From Mycobacterium terramassiliense (GTDB lineage: Bacteria > Actinomycetota > Actinomycetes > Mycobacteriales > Mycobacteriaceae): 64,000 nt of DNA. Made by a program: the position numbers and the translations under genes. The notes below the pieces were generated by a model. That model was given only the letters and a program-made list of their open reading frames with translations. It did not search any database and was not told where the DNA came from. The stretch covers positions 478,524 to 542,523 of the forward strand of contig NZ_LT717699.1 in the NCBI RefSeq assembly GCF_900157385.1, given 5' to 3'. This document shows, in pieces, positions 12,029-21,211 of this stretch; the stretch's first letter is position 1; each line of letters opens with the position of its first letter.

Positions 12029-12592
12029 GTGCCAAGTACTGCCGACTTCAAGAACGGACTGGTGCTGGTGATCGACGGCCAGCTATGGCAGATCGTCGAG
12101 TTCCAGCACGTCAAACCCGGCAAGGGGCCGGCCTTCGTGCGCACCAAGCTGAAGAACGTCGTCTCCGGGAAGGTGGTCGACAAGACGTACAACGCGGGCG
12201 TCAAGGTGGAGACGGCCACGGTCGACCGCCGCGACACCACCTACCTGTACCGCGACGGCTCGGACTTCGTGTTCATGGACAGTCAGGACTACGAGCAGCA
12301 CCACCTGCCGGAGTCCCTGGTCGGCGACGCCTCGCGGTTTCTGCTGGAGAGCCTGCCGGTGCAGGTGGCCTTCCACAACGGGGCGCCGCTGTACATCGAG
12401 CTGCCGGTGTCCGTCGAGCTAGAGGTCACTCACACCGAGCCCGGCCTGCAGGGCGACCGGTCCAGCGCGGGCACCAAGCCCGCCACCGTCCAGACCGGCG
12501 CGGAGATCCAGGTGCCGTTGTTCATCAACACCGGGGACAAGCTGAAGGTGGACACGCGCGACGGCAGCTACCTGGGCCGCGTCAACGCGTGA
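12029..12592 (+). CDS. efp: Elongation factor P
   Basis: It rescues ribosomes stalled at polyproline by promoting peptide-bond formation at the P site. The 187-residue protein has KOW-like domain I with the tip loop HVKPGKGPA (the tip Lys is residue 32), followed by two OB domains ending in the family-typical [23 protein letters not shown] terminus. A strong ribosome site, AGGAG at 12013-12017, precedes GTG 12029 by about 11 bases. The stop overlaps nusB. It matches Rv2534c. The region from 11907 to 12028 is its promoter and leader. Confidence 0.97.
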   Translation: MPSTADFKNGLVLVIDGQLWQIVEFQHVKPGKGPAFVRTKLKNVVSGKVVDKTYNAGVKVETATVDRRDTTYLYRDGSDFVFMDSQDYEQHHLPESLVGDASRFLLESLPVQVAFHNGAPLYIELPVSVELEVTHTEPGLQGDRSSAGTKPATVQTGAEIQVPLFINTGDKLKVDTRDGSYLGRVNA

Positions 12593-13053
12593 GCCGGCCT
12601 CCCAAGGGACGTCATCAGGCGCGCAAGCGCGCCGTCGACCTGCTGTTCGAGGCCGAGGCCCGGGGGTTGAGCCCGGCGGAGGTCGTCGAGGTGCGCACCG
12701 CGCTGGCCGACACCAACCCGGACGTGGCGCCGCTCTACCCGTACACGGCTGCGGCGGCCCGCGGGGTCAGCGAACACGCCGCCCACATCGACGACCTGAT
12801 CAGTTCGCACCTGCAGGGCTGGACGCTGGACCGGCTGCCGGCGGTGGACCGGGCGATCCTGCGGGTCGCGGTGTGGGAGCTGCTCTACGCCGACGACGTG
12901 CCGGAGGCGGTCGCCGTGGACGAGGCCGTGCAGCTGGCCAAGGAGCTGTCCACCGACGACTCGCCGGGCTTCGTCAACGGGGTGCTGGGCCAGGTCATGC
13001 TGGTGACACCGCAGATTCGGGCGGCGGCCCGGGCGGTCCGGAAAGAACCGTGA
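12589..13053 (+). CDS. nusB: Transcription antitermination factor NusB
   Basis: This all-helical, 154-residue RNA-binding protein binds boxA with NusE in rRNA antitermination. It has the basic N-terminus [20 protein letters not shown] segment, the [16 protein letters not shown] helix and the highly conserved [25 protein letters not shown] core. GTG 12589 overlaps the efp stop as GTGA, and its own stop overlaps the next start as GTGA. It matches Rv2533c. Confidence 0.96.
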   Translation: MSRPPKGRHQARKRAVDLLFEAEARGLSPAEVVEVRTALADTNPDVAPLYPYTAAAARGVSEHAAHIDDLISSHLQGWTLDRLPAVDRAILRVAVWELLYADDVPEAVAVDEAVQLAKELSTDDSPGFVNGVLGQVMLVTPQIRAAARAVRKEP

Positions 13054-13448
13054 CGCGGCTGGAGCTGCGCGCCGCCGTCGCCGCCTTCCTGGCCGCGACG
13101 GTGGTGCTGGGTGCCGTCGTGTGCGCCGCGTACGGGTGGACCGTCGTCGCTTCGGCGCTGGCGATCTACGCGCTGGGGGTGGGCGCCTGGCTGTACCACT
13201 CGATCGAGCGCCTGGTCGTGGCCCGCCGGATCAGCACGGTCCGCTCGGCGGCCCGGCCGCTGCAGCCGCTGCTGCCGGTGATGGCGGCCATCATGGGCCT
13301 GACGCAGGCCGTGGTGCGGTCACTCAGCGACGTCACCGAGCTGCCGGCGCGCAGCCGGGAGCTTCCGGTGCTGCGGTGGATGGACGGCACCCGGCCCAAT
13401 CGGCGGCCCCTGAACGGTGACGACGGCAAGGACGAGCGGGCACAATAA
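13050..13448 (+). CDS. Conserved two-helix membrane protein
   Basis: This 132-residue protein of unknown function has two hydrophobic helices in its first 50 residues (about 8-25 and 31-47) and then a basic, likely cytoplasmic region. GTG 13050 overlaps the nusB stop. It sits in the same place and size class as Rv2532c, between nusB and the large decarboxylase, so it is a conserved member of the efp-nusB operon. No enzymatic motif is visible. Confidence 0.75.
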   Translation: MTRLELRAAVAAFLAATVVLGAVVCAAYGWTVVASALAIYALGVGAWLYHSIERLVVARRISTVRSAARPLQPLLPVMAAIMGLTQAVVRSLSDVTELPARSRELPVLRWMDGTRPNRRPLNGDDGKDERAQ

Positions 13449-13453
13449 GCCAG

Positions 13454-16285
13454 ATGGATCCAGACAGCGCCCGCCCGCGCCGGCTTCGTGTGTCCGCGCT
13501 GGCCGCCGTGGCCAACCCGTCGCACACGCGCCTGGACACCTGGAACCTGCTCGACGACGCGTGCCGTCACCTGGCCGAAGTGGACCTCGCCGGAATGGAC
13601 AAGACGCACGACGTGTGCCGGGTGGAGCGGCTGATGAACCGGCTGGCGGCCTACGAGCGGTACTGGCTGTACCCCGGTGCGGCGAACCTGGCGACGTTCC
13701 GCGCCCACCTCGACTCGCTGTCGACGGTGCGGCTCGCCGAGGAGGTGTCGCTGGCGGTGCGGCTGCTGGGTGAATACGGCGACCGCGCAGGGCTTTTCGA
13801 CACCTCCGCGCCCCTGGCCGAGCAGGAGCTGGTCGCCCAGGCCAAGCAGCAGCAGTTCTACACGGTGCTGCTCGCCGACGACGCCCCGGCGACGGCGCCG
13901 GACAGCCTGGCCGAGTGCCTGCGGGCGCTGCGCAGACCCTCCGACGAGGTGCAGTACGAGCTGCTCGTGGTGGGCAGCATCGAGGACGCCATCACCGCGG
14001 TCGCGCTGAACGGGGAGATTCAGGCCGCGATCATCCGCCACGACCTGCCGCTGCGGTCCCGCGACCGGGTGCCGTTGATGAACACGCTGCTCGGTCCGGC
14101 CGGCGACGATGTGGTGGCCAGAGACACCCAGGACTGGGTCGAATGCGCCGAATGGATCAGGGAGCTGCGGCCACACATCGACCTCTACCTGCTGACCGAC
14201 GAGTCGATCGCCGCGGAGACCGAGGACGAACCCGACGTCTACGACCGCACGTTCTACCGGCTCAACGACGTCACCGACCTGAACAGCACCGTCCTCGCGG
14301 GCCTGCGAAACCGTTTCGGCACCCCGTTTTTCGACGCCCTGTGCGCCTACGCGGCGGCCCCGGTCGGCCAATTCCACGCGCTGCCCGTCGCGCGCGGCGC
14401 CAGCATCTTCAACTCCAAGACCCTGCAGGACATGGGGGAGTTCTACGGCCGCAACATCTTCATGGCCGAGACGTCCACCACGTCCGGGGGATTGGACTCG
14501 CTGCTGGACCCGCACGGCAACATCAAGGCGGCGATGGACAAGGCGGCCGTGACGTGGAACGCCAATCACACCTACTTCGTCACCAATGGCACCTCGACCG
14601 CCAACAAGATCGTGGTGCAGGCCCTGACGCGTCCGGGCGACATCGTGCTGATCGACCGGAACTGCCACAAGTCGCACCACTACGGCCTGGTGCTCGCCGG
14701 GGCCTACCCGCTGTATTTGGACGCCTATCCGCTGCCCGAGTACGCGATCTATGGGGCCGTGTCGCTGCACACGATCAAGAAGGCGTTGCTCGACCTCGAG
14801 GCCGCCGGTCAGCTGCACCGGGTGCGGATGCTTCTGCTCACCAACTGCACGTTCGACGGCGTCGTGTACAACCCGCGCCGCGTGATGGAGGAGGTGCTGG
14901 CGATCAAGCCGGACATCTGCTTCTTGTGGGACGAGGCTTGGTACGCGTTCGCCACCGCGGTGCCGTGGGCGCGGCAGCGGACCGCGATGGTGTCGGCGGA
15001 ACGCCTCGAACAGATGCTGGCGTCACCGCAATACGCTGCCCAGTACCGTGATTGGGCCGCCGAGATGGAGGGGGTGGATCGCTCCGAGTGGGTGGAGCGC
15101 CGGCTGCTTCCCGACCCCGCCCGCGCGCGGGTGCGCGTGTACGCCACGCACTCCACGCACAAGTCCCTATCGGCGTTCCGGCAGGCGTCGATGGTGCACG
15201 TCCGCGACCAGGACTTCAAGGCGCTGACCCGCGACTCGTTCGTCGAGGCGTTCTTGACCCACACCTCGACATCGCCGAACCAGCAGCTGCTGGCGTCGCT
15301 GGACCTGGCGCGCCGGCAGGTCGACATCGAGGGCTTCGAGCTGGTCCGCAACGTCTACAACATGGCGCTGGTGTTCCGGCACCGGGTCCGCAAGGACCGG
15401 CTGATCGGCAAGTGGTTCCGCATCCTCGACGAGTCCGACCTGGTGCCCGACGAGTTCCGGGCGTCGTCGGTCAGTTCGTACCGTCAGGTCAGGCAGGGCG
15501 CGCTGGCCGAGTGGAACGAGGCGTGGCGCTCCGACCAGTTCGTGCTCGACGCGACGCGGGTCACCCTGTTCATCGGCAAGACCGGCATGAACGGCTACGA
15601 CTTCCGCGAGAAGATCCTGATGGAACGCTTCGGCATCCAGATCAACAAGACCTCCATCAACAGCGTGCTGCTGATCTTCACCATCGGGGTCACCTGGTCG
15701 AGCGTGCATTACCTGCTCGACGTGCTACGGCGGATCGCGACCGACTTCGAGCGCAGTGAGAGCGTCGGCGGCAAGGAGGACCGCGCCCTGCAGCAGCGCC
15801 GGGTGGAGGAGATCACCGAGGACTTGCCGCACCTGCCCGATTTCAGCGAATTCGACGTCGCCTTCCGCCCCGTGGACGCGTGCAACTTCGGCGACATGCG
15901 CTCGGCGTTCTACGCCGGATACGAGGAGTCGGACCGCGAACACGTCCTGATCGGCATGGCCGGGCGGCGGCTGGCCGAGGGCAGGACCCTGGTGTCCACC
16001 ACGTTTGTGGTGCCCTACCCGCCGGGCTTCCCGGTGCTGGTCCCTGGCCAGGTGGTCTCCAAGGAGATCATCTACTTCCTCGCGCAGCTGGACGTCAAGG
16101 AAATCCACGGCTACAACCCCGACCTCGGGCTGTCGGTGTTCACCGACGCGGCGCTGGCACGCATGGAGGCCCAACGCAATGCGGCGACGGCCGCGGTGGG
16201 TTCGGCGTACCCGGCCTTCGAGCTGCCGGCCGACGCTTCGGCGCTCAACGGCGACGCCGCGCACCCGGTCACCGAACGCGCCTGA
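13454..16285 (+). CDS. Orn/Lys/Arg-type PLP-dependent decarboxylase
   Basis: The 943-residue protein is a fold-type I group III amino-acid decarboxylase. An N-terminal response-regulator-like wing (about residues 1-290) precedes the PLP domain. Visible PLP-domain motifs are TSTTSGGLDSLLD, the NGTSTANK turn, a DEAW acidic pair and the Schiff-base lysine in STHKSLSAFRQ (K570). The C-terminal domain includes EIHGYNPDLGL. Substrate (arginine, lysine or ornithine) cannot be decided from sequence. Likely roles are acid stress or polyamine synthesis. It matches Rv2531c (adi) and lies 5 bp after the preceding gene, so it is probably in the efp operon. Confidence 0.9.
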   Translation: MDPDSARPRRLRVSALAAVANPSHTRLDTWNLLDDACRHLAEVDLAGMDKTHDVCRVERLMNRLAAYERYWLYPGAANLATFRAHLDSLSTVRLAEEVSLAVRLLGEYGDRAGLFDTSAPLAEQELVAQAKQQQFYTVLLADDAPATAPDSLAECLRALRRPSDEVQYELLVVGSIEDAITAVALNGEIQAAIIRHDLPLRSRDRVPLMNTLLGPAGDDVVARDTQDWVECAEWIRELRPHIDLYLLTDESIAAETEDEPDVYDRTFYRLNDVTDLNSTVLAGLRNRFGTPFFDALCAYAAAPVGQFHALPVARGASIFNSKTLQDMGEFYGRNIFMAETSTTSGGLDSLLDPHGNIKAAMDKAAVTWNANHTYFVTNGTSTANKIVVQALTRPGDIVLIDRNCHKSHHYGLVLAGAYPLYLDAYPLPEYAIYGAVSLHTIKKALLDLEAAGQLHRVRMLLLTNCTFDGVVYNPRRVMEEVLAIKPDICFLWDEAWYAFATAVPWARQRTAMVSAERLEQMLASPQYAAQYRDWAAEMEGVDRSEWVERRLLPDPARARVRVYATHSTHKSLSAFRQASMVHVRDQDFKALTRDSFVEAFLTHTSTSPNQQLLASLDLARRQVDIEGFELVRNVYNMALVFRHRVRKDRLIGKWFRILDESDLVPDEFRASSVSSYRQVRQGALAEWNEAWRSDQFVLDATRVTLFIGKTGMNGYDFREKILMERFGIQINKTSINSVLLIFTIGVTWSSVHYLLDVLRRIATDFERSESVGGKEDRALQQRRVEEITEDLPHLPDFSEFDVAFRPVDACNFGDMRSAFYAGYEESDREHVLIGMAGRRLAEGRTLVSTTFVVPYPPGFPVLVPGQVVSKEIIYFLAQLDVKEIHGYNPDLGLSVFTDAALARMEAQRNAATAAVGSAYPAFELPADASALNGDAAHPVTERA

Positions 16286-16289
16286 GGGG

Positions 16290-16514
16290 CTACCCGGCCA
16301 CGGCCGGCCAGTCCGACATGCCCTGCCGGATTCCCCGGGCGATCGCTTCCTTTCGGGCGGGGCTGCCGGCTGGAGCCGCCTGTTGGCAGCTGCAGCTGAG
16401 GGTGCTGAACGCGCCCGGGTCGGCCCCCGCCGCCGCCGATCCGACGACGCCGGCACCCACCGCGATGGCGACGCCGATCAGCAGTTTGGTGATCACGTTC
16501 GGCACGTTAGGCAT
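16290..16514 (-). CDS. Small secreted protein with CSC motif
   Basis: This is a 74-residue precursor. Residues 1-31 form a classical Sec signal peptide with a hydrophobic core and a small-residue AGA cleavage region before DPG. The mature peptide (about 43 residues) has a two-Cys motif, TLSCSCQ, and an amphipathic C-terminal helix. The composition resembles several uncharacterised mycobacterial small exported proteins. It is convergent with the decarboxylase, with 4 bp between stops. The function is unknown. Confidence 0.6.
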   Translation of the reverse strand: MPNVPNVITKLLIGVAIAVGAGVVGSAAAGADPGAFSTLSCSCQQAAPAGSPARKEAIARGIRQGMSDWPAVAG

Positions 16515-16695
16515 GATGGCCGCTCCTTAGGATGAAGGCTGCTGATCAACAGCGCCTGGCAGTTGTCGGCGCCGTCTCGATGACGCGCGTAGAGAAAGTT
16601 GCCGGAGACACGCCGGTCAATGTGCGCGGGCGCCAGATGGCGAGCATCCGGCGCAAATCCTCGACGTTCATCGCAGCGCCAGCCTAGGAGCGTGC

Positions 16696-16726
16696 CGCTG
16701 AGAACCCGCTGAGAAGCCCGTTGAGC
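16696..16726 (+). promoter_or_regulatory. Direct repeats upstream of the sensor kinase (putative regulator box)
   Basis: CGCTGAGA occurs at 16696-16703 and again at 16707-16714, an 11-bp period. A degenerate third copy (CGTTGAGC) lies at 16719-16726. An 11-bp tandem layout is typical of OmpR/PhoB-class regulators such as PhoP. The same pair, also with 11-bp spacing, lies at 19640-19658 upstream of the membrane protein/regulator operon. It begins about 75 bp before the kinase GTG. Confidence 0.55.
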
Positions 16727-16769
16727 TGCGGTGTTTTCGGCCGGTCCGGGGGCTTGGAAGAATCGGGGT

Positions 16770-18152
16770 GTGCGGTGGTCTGCCGTCTGGCCCTTTCGGC
16801 GAAGCTTGGGCATCGCCGCTCGCTCGGCCGCGGTGTCCGCGGTCGTCGTGCTGTTGGCGCTGACCCTTGCCGGCGCGGGGCTGGACGCGCTGCTGTACCG
16901 GACGTTGTTGGGGGGCGTCGACGCCGCCGCCGCGGGCCGGGTTCGCAGCCTCGCGGAGGCGCTGCGGTCCGATTCGGTCGACGACATCGACAGCTCGCTG
17001 CTGACCACCGGCGAGCGCATCGTCGCGATCCAGGTGATCGCCCCCGACGGCAAGGTGGTGGTGCGGTCCGGCTCGGCGCCGAAAGCACCGCTGGTTTCCT
17101 TGAGCGCGTTCGACTTTCGGCTGCGCCGCGGCCTGCCCGACGACGCGGTGGCGGGTGACGACATGCGGGTCAGCGGCCAGCGCGTCGCGACGCCGCACGG
17201 CGATTACACGGTGATCGTCGGAGGGGGCAGCGAGGCGGTCGAGGAGACGGCGCGGGCCGTCGCGCTGCTGTTGGCCGCCGGCGCGCCGATCGTCGTCGGG
17301 GTGGCGGCGGGCGCGAGCTACTGGCTGGTCCGTCGCTCGCTGAAGTCGGTGGACGCGATCCGCAGCCGGGTCGCGGAGATCTCCACCTCCGATCTCGCCG
17401 AGCGGGTGCCCGTGCCCAGCAGCCGCGACGAGATCGCGGCCCTGGCGCTCACCATGAACCAGATGCTGTCGCGCCTGGAAGCCGGCCACCGCGCGCAGCA
17501 ACGGTTCCTCGGCGACGCCTCGCACGAACTGCGCAGCCCGCTCGCCACCATCATCTCCGGGCTGGAGGTCGGCGAGGCCCACCCCGAGCTGCTCAACGCG
17601 GAGCTGGCGACCGACACCCTGCTTCCCGAGGCGCACCGCATGCGCACGCTCATCGAGGACCTGTTCCTGCTGGCACGGGCGGATGAGCGAAACCTGATGC
17701 GGCGCAAGGAGGAAATGGCCCTCGATGGCCTCGCCGAGGTGGAAGCCGCCCGCGCGCGGCGCGAAGCGGCACGCGAGGTCCACACCGACATCGGTCCGGC
17801 GCGCCTGACCGGTGACCCGGCGGCCATGTCCCGGATGATCCGCAACCTCGTGGACAACGCTGTCCGCCATGCGAACTCGTGCATCGGCATCGAGGTCGGC
17901 AGCCGCGACGGGGGAGTCGCGCTGATCGTCAGCGACGACGGCCCCGGGATCCCCCCGGCAGAACGGACCCGGGTGTTCGAACGTTTCGTGCGCCTGGATT
18001 CCGACCGGTCCCGCAGCGGCGGCGGGGCCGGCCTTGGCCTGGCGATCGTCGCCGAGATCGTCGCCGCGCACGGCGGCACGATCACCATCGACGACCGGCC
18101 CGGCGGCGGCACCAGGATGGTCGTGGAATTCCCTCAGCCCACCAACCGGTAA
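16770..18152 (+). CDS. Two-component sensor histidine kinase
   Basis: This 460-residue membrane kinase has a first transmembrane helix at about residues 17-37 and an extracytoplasmic sensor of about 125 residues. A second helix lies around 165-185, followed by HAMP. The dimerisation helix has phosphoacceptor H252 in DASHELRSPLATI. The HATPase domain has N-box RNLVDNAVRHA, G1 DDGPGIPP and G2 GAGLGLAIV. The start is GTG 16770; an upstream in-frame GTG at 16731 would add 13 non-conserved residues. Unusually, its regulator is convergent and overlaps the 3' end by 19 bp. The signal is unknown. Confidence 0.9.
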   Translation: MRWSAVWPFRRSLGIAARSAAVSAVVVLLALTLAGAGLDALLYRTLLGGVDAAAAGRVRSLAEALRSDSVDDIDSSLLTTGERIVAIQVIAPDGKVVVRSGSAPKAPLVSLSAFDFRLRRGLPDDAVAGDDMRVSGQRVATPHGDYTVIVGGGSEAVEETARAVALLLAAGAPIVVGVAAGASYWLVRRSLKSVDAIRSRVAEISTSDLAERVPVPSSRDEIAALALTMNQMLSRLEAGHRAQQRFLGDASHELRSPLATIISGLEVGEAHPELLNAELATDTLLPEAHRMRTLIEDLFLLARADERNLMRRKEEMALDGLAEVEAARARREAAREVHTDIGPARLTGDPAAMSRMIRNLVDNAVRHANSCIGIEVGSRDGGVALIVSDDGPGIPPAERTRVFERFVRLDSDRSRSGGGAGLGLAIVAEIVAAHGGTITIDDRPGGGTRMVVEFPQPTNR

Positions 18153-18802
18153 CCGACGCCGCGCACCGTCTCAATCGTGTTGGTGCCGAACGGAACGTCG
18201 ATCTTGCGGCGCACGTATCCCACATACACCTCGACCACGTTGTCCGGGCCCTGGTGGTGCGCGTCCCACACGTTGCGCAAGATCTCGGCCTTCGTCACCA
18301 CCACGTCCTTGTTGCGCATCAGGAACTCCAGCACTCCGTACTCGCGGGGGGTCAGCGTGATCGGCGTCGAGCCACGTTGGACCGTGTGCCGGGCGGGATC
18401 GAGCATCAGCGTTCCCACCGTCAGCACCGCCGGTCGCTCGGGGGCGCCGCGACGGACCAGCGCGCGCAGGCGCGCCACCAGCACCCGGAACGAAAACGGT
18501 TTCGTCAGATAGTCATCCGCGCCGAGGTCGAACGCATCGGTCTCGTCGAACTCGCCGTCTTTGGCGGTCAGCATCAGCACCGGCGTCCACACGTCGCGCG
18601 CCCGCATTCGGCGCAGCACCTCGTATCCGCTGTGGCCGGGCAGCATGATGTCGAGGACCACGACGTCGAAGCTGCTCTCCGTCGCGCGCCGCAGGCCCTC
18701 GACGCCCGTGCCGGCGGTCACCACGACGAAGCCCTCGGCCTTCAGGCCCATGGACAGCGTCGCCGACAGTCGCGGCTCGTCCTCGACGATCAGGACTCGC
18801 AT
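18134..18802 (-). CDS. OmpR-family response regulator
   Basis: The 222-residue regulator has a receiver domain with acidic pocket VEDEP, phosphoacceptor D51 in VVVLDIMLPGHSG and the conserved Lys in DDYLTKPF. The C-terminal winged helix carries LTPREYGVLEFLM, VEVYVGYVRRKID and the ending VRGVGYRL. It lies 4 bp after the COG4705-like membrane gene on the same strand, so these two are an operon. Its 3' end overlaps the convergent kinase by 19 bp. It presumably pairs with that kinase and binds the CGCTGAGA repeats; both points are inference. Confidence 0.9.
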   Translation of the reverse strand: MRVLIVEDEPRLSATLSMGLKAEGFVVVTAGTGVEGLRRATESSFDVVVLDIMLPGHSGYEVLRRMRARDVWTPVLMLTAKDGEFDETDAFDLGADDYLTKPFSFRVLVARLRALVRRGAPERPAVLTVGTLMLDPARHTVQRGSTPITLTPREYGVLEFLMRNKDVVVTKAEILRNVWDAHHQGPDNVVEVYVGYVRRKIDVPFGTNTIETVRGVGYRLVG

Positions 18803-18806
18803 GCCG

Positions 18807-19625
18807 TCACGCTACGTCGTGGGCGACTTCCGGCTGGCCCGGGTGGCGTCCCGGTCGCTGCGGCAGGACGATGAGCAGCGCGACGATGATCGCCGCGATG
18901 ACCGCCGAGGCCAGCGGGCGGCTCAGGGCCAGGCCGCCGTCGGCGAGGGGCTTGTCCAGGAAGTCGCCCACCGTCGCCCCCAGCGGGCGGGTCAGGATGA
19001 ACGCGACCCAAAACAGGGTGACCCGCGACACGGACGTCCAGTAGTACAGCGCCACGACGGCGACGAGGGCGGCGGTGAACACCAGCGCGCCCCGCTCGTA
19101 GCCGAATCCGCGGGTATCGGCGAGCCAGTCGCCGAGGGCGGTGCCCAGCGTCTGGGAGAACGTGATCGTCGCCCAGTAGAACGCTTCCACCTTGGGTGTC
19201 GAAACGGTGTTCACCGATACCGTTCCCTCCGACCAGCGCCACAGGCCCAGGGTGGCCACCAGGCACGCCAACAGCAGCAGCGATCCGCCCGTGTAGCCGA
19301 TCCCCAGCTGCCGGTCGGCGAAGTCGGCCAGCGTGGTGCCGAACGTCGTGGAGGCCACGATCGTCGCCCAGTACAGGGCCGCGTGAAACCGCTTGGCGAG
19401 GATCTGCGCGGCCACCAGCGCGATCAGCGCGACGCCGAACAACACAACGCCGGCCAGGTAACCCCAATTCAGTGTCATCGTGACGGTGTCGCCGCCCGTC
19501 TCGCCCAGCGTCGTCGCCAGGATCTTGATCACCCAAAAGCCGAGCGTGACGGCCGGCACCTTGGTCAAGGCGCGTTTCGCAACATCATTCACAGGTATCG
19601 ATCTTCCGGTGTCGTTGTTGTCCAT
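18807..19625 (-). CDS. Polytopic membrane protein with fourfold internal repeat (COG4705-like)
   Basis: This 272-residue protein has about eight hydrophobic helices and no signal peptide. A loop-helix motif recurs four times: TTLGETGGD, TTFGTTLAD, QTLGTALGD and RPLGATVGD. This suggests an ancient duplicated transporter or channel core with acidic residues repeated around the pore. It resembles the uncharacterised COG4705 membrane family; no substrate is established. The start is ATG 19625. The response regulator follows 4 bp downstream, which suggests that this protein is the system's output or signal partner. Confidence 0.65.
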   Translation of the reverse strand: MDNNDTGRSIPVNDVAKRALTKVPAVTLGFWVIKILATTLGETGGDTVTMTLNWGYLAGVVLFGVALIALVAAQILAKRFHAALYWATIVASTTFGTTLADFADRQLGIGYTGGSLLLLACLVATLGLWRWSEGTVSVNTVSTPKVEAFYWATITFSQTLGTALGDWLADTRGFGYERGALVFTAALVAVVALYYWTSVSRVTLFWVAFILTRPLGATVGDFLDKPLADGGLALSRPLASAVIAAIIVALLIVLPQRPGRHPGQPEVAHDVA

Positions 19626-19639
19626 GTCTACGGCAGCCC

Positions 19640-19658
19640 CGCTGAGAAATCGCTGAGA
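19640..19658. promoter_or_regulatory. CGCTGAGA direct repeat upstream of the membrane protein/regulator operon
   Basis: CGCTGAGA at 19640-19647 and at 19651-19658 repeat with an exact 11-bp period. They lie 15-33 bp upstream of the membrane protein ATG, in the region shared with the divergent MFS gene. The element duplicates the one before the histidine kinase, which argues for autoregulation by the encoded OmpR-type regulator. Relative to the downstream gene the orientation is opposite to that at the kinase. Confidence 0.55.
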
Positions 19659-19846
19659 CCAATCCTAGGTACCGGCTAAGTTTTGGCTGTGAACCGCGCG
19701 CACCAACCGCCGGCCCGAGAGCCCCACGTGCTCAACGTATTCCGCAGGTCGCGGCAGGTCACGCCGATGATCCGATCCGGTTTCCGCTTCGCAAATACCT
19801 GAGGATTCAATAAGTTACGCCGCTTTTGCGGTGCCACCATGGGTGG

Positions 19847-21088
19847 ATGTCGAAGGAAACGGACATCGCGTTCGAACTCGGCGCGGGGGCGCGGTGGTCG
19901 ATCATGGCCATCTCGTTGGGGGTGACGGCAAGCTCCTTCCTCTTCATCAATGGCGTTGCGTTCCTTATCCCTTCGCTGCAGGGCCGCCGCGGCATCCCGC
20001 TGACCGAAGCCGGACTTTTGGCGTCGATGCCCAGCTGGGGCATGGTGGTCACCCTGGTGCTGTGGGGCTACGTGCTGGACCGGGTCGGCGAGCGGATCGT
20101 GCTCACGGCGGGCTCCGCGCTCACCGCGGCGGCGGCTTACGCTGCGGCGTCGGCCCATTCGCTGCTGATGGTCGGCGTGTTTCTGTTCATGGGCGGGATG
20201 GCGGCGGCCAGTTGCAACGCGGCCGGCGGGCGGCTGGTGTCCGCGTGGTTCCCCGCGCGGCAGCGCGGCCTGGCGATGGGCATCCGCCAGACGGCGCAAC
20301 CGTTGGGAATCGGGTTGGGCGCGTTGATCATTCCCGAGCTGTCCGAGAGTGGCCCGCACCGGGGGCTGATGTTCCTGGCACTGATGTGCACGCTGGCCGC
20401 GGTGGCAAGCGCGATCGGAATCGTCGATCCGCCCCGCAGGCCCCGCAAGACGGTGTCCGAGGCGGACCTGGCCAGCCCGTACCGGGGCTCGTTGGTGTTG
20501 TGGCGCATCCACGCGGTGGCCGGCCTGCTGATGATGCCCCAGACCGTGACCGTCACCTTCATGCTGGTGTGGCTGATGCATCGCCACGGCTGGTCGGTGG
20601 CGGCCGCGGGCGGTCTGGTCACCCTCACCCAACTGCTCGGGGCCGCGGGACGAATCGCGGTCGGCCGCTGGTCCGATCGCGTCGGCTTGCGCATGCGTCC
20701 GGTCCGCACCATCGCGATCGCCGCCGCGCTGGCGCTGTTCTTGCTCGCCTTCGCCGACGGCACCGGTTCGGGCTACGACGTGTTGCTCATGGTCGCCGTG
20801 TCGGTGCTTGCGATGCTCGACAACGGGCTGGAGGCGACCGCGATCACCGAATTGGCCGGCCCGTATTGGAGCGGGCGGGCGCTGGGCCTGCAGAACACCA
20901 CCCAGCGGCTGGCGGCCGCCGCCGGGCCGCCGCTGTTCGGCGCGTTGATCATGGCGGCCCACTACCCGGCGGCCTGGGCGTTGTGCGCGCTGTTCCCGTT
21001 GGCGGCGGTCCCGCTGGTTCCGGCCGACCCTTCGGATTCTGCTCATCCGGATCGCAAAGACGACACCCTGGTGCGGGTGGCGCAATAG
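19847..21088 (+). CDS. MFS transporter
   Basis: This 413-residue permease has 12 predicted hydrophobic helices and the MFS loop 2-3 motif (LWGYVLDRVGERIVL) with its half-repeat equivalent (AVGRWSDRVGLRMRP). The RQTAQPLGIGLGAL helix and a short hydrophilic C-terminal tail follow. ATG 19847 (MSKETDI..) was chosen because the upstream in-frame TTG would add seven unlikely residues. The same-strand GntR gene starts 123 bp downstream, so this may be the uptake or export part of the ferredoxin/flavoprotein cluster. The substrate is unknown. Confidence 0.8.
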   Translation: MSKETDIAFELGAGARWSIMAISLGVTASSFLFINGVAFLIPSLQGRRGIPLTEAGLLASMPSWGMVVTLVLWGYVLDRVGERIVLTAGSALTAAAAYAAASAHSLLMVGVFLFMGGMAAASCNAAGGRLVSAWFPARQRGLAMGIRQTAQPLGIGLGALIIPELSESGPHRGLMFLALMCTLAAVASAIGIVDPPRRPRKTVSEADLASPYRGSLVLWRIHAVAGLLMMPQTVTVTFMLVWLMHRHGWSVAAAGGLVTLTQLLGAAGRIAVGRWSDRVGLRMRPVRTIAIAAALALFLLAFADGTGSGYDVLLMVAVSVLAMLDNGLEATAITELAGPYWSGRALGLQNTTQRLAAAAGPPLFGALIMAAHYPAAWALCALFPLAAVPLVPADPSDSAHPDRKDDTLVRVAQ

Positions 21089-21211
21089 CGCGACGGGCGC
21101 AGGTTTTCGCTGGTCGCCGCCGAACGGCGCCCGGCACAATACCCTGACCTGACCCGACGGGCCGCGCTCGGCCGCCCGGAAGGGGCCCGTCAGCCGCGTT
21201 AGCGTGACGGC

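Noticed and set aside
13166..14818. A 550-codon minus-strand open frame opposite the decarboxylase
   Set aside because: It is another GC-driven antisense frame. The plus-strand decarboxylase has all PLP motifs in frame.
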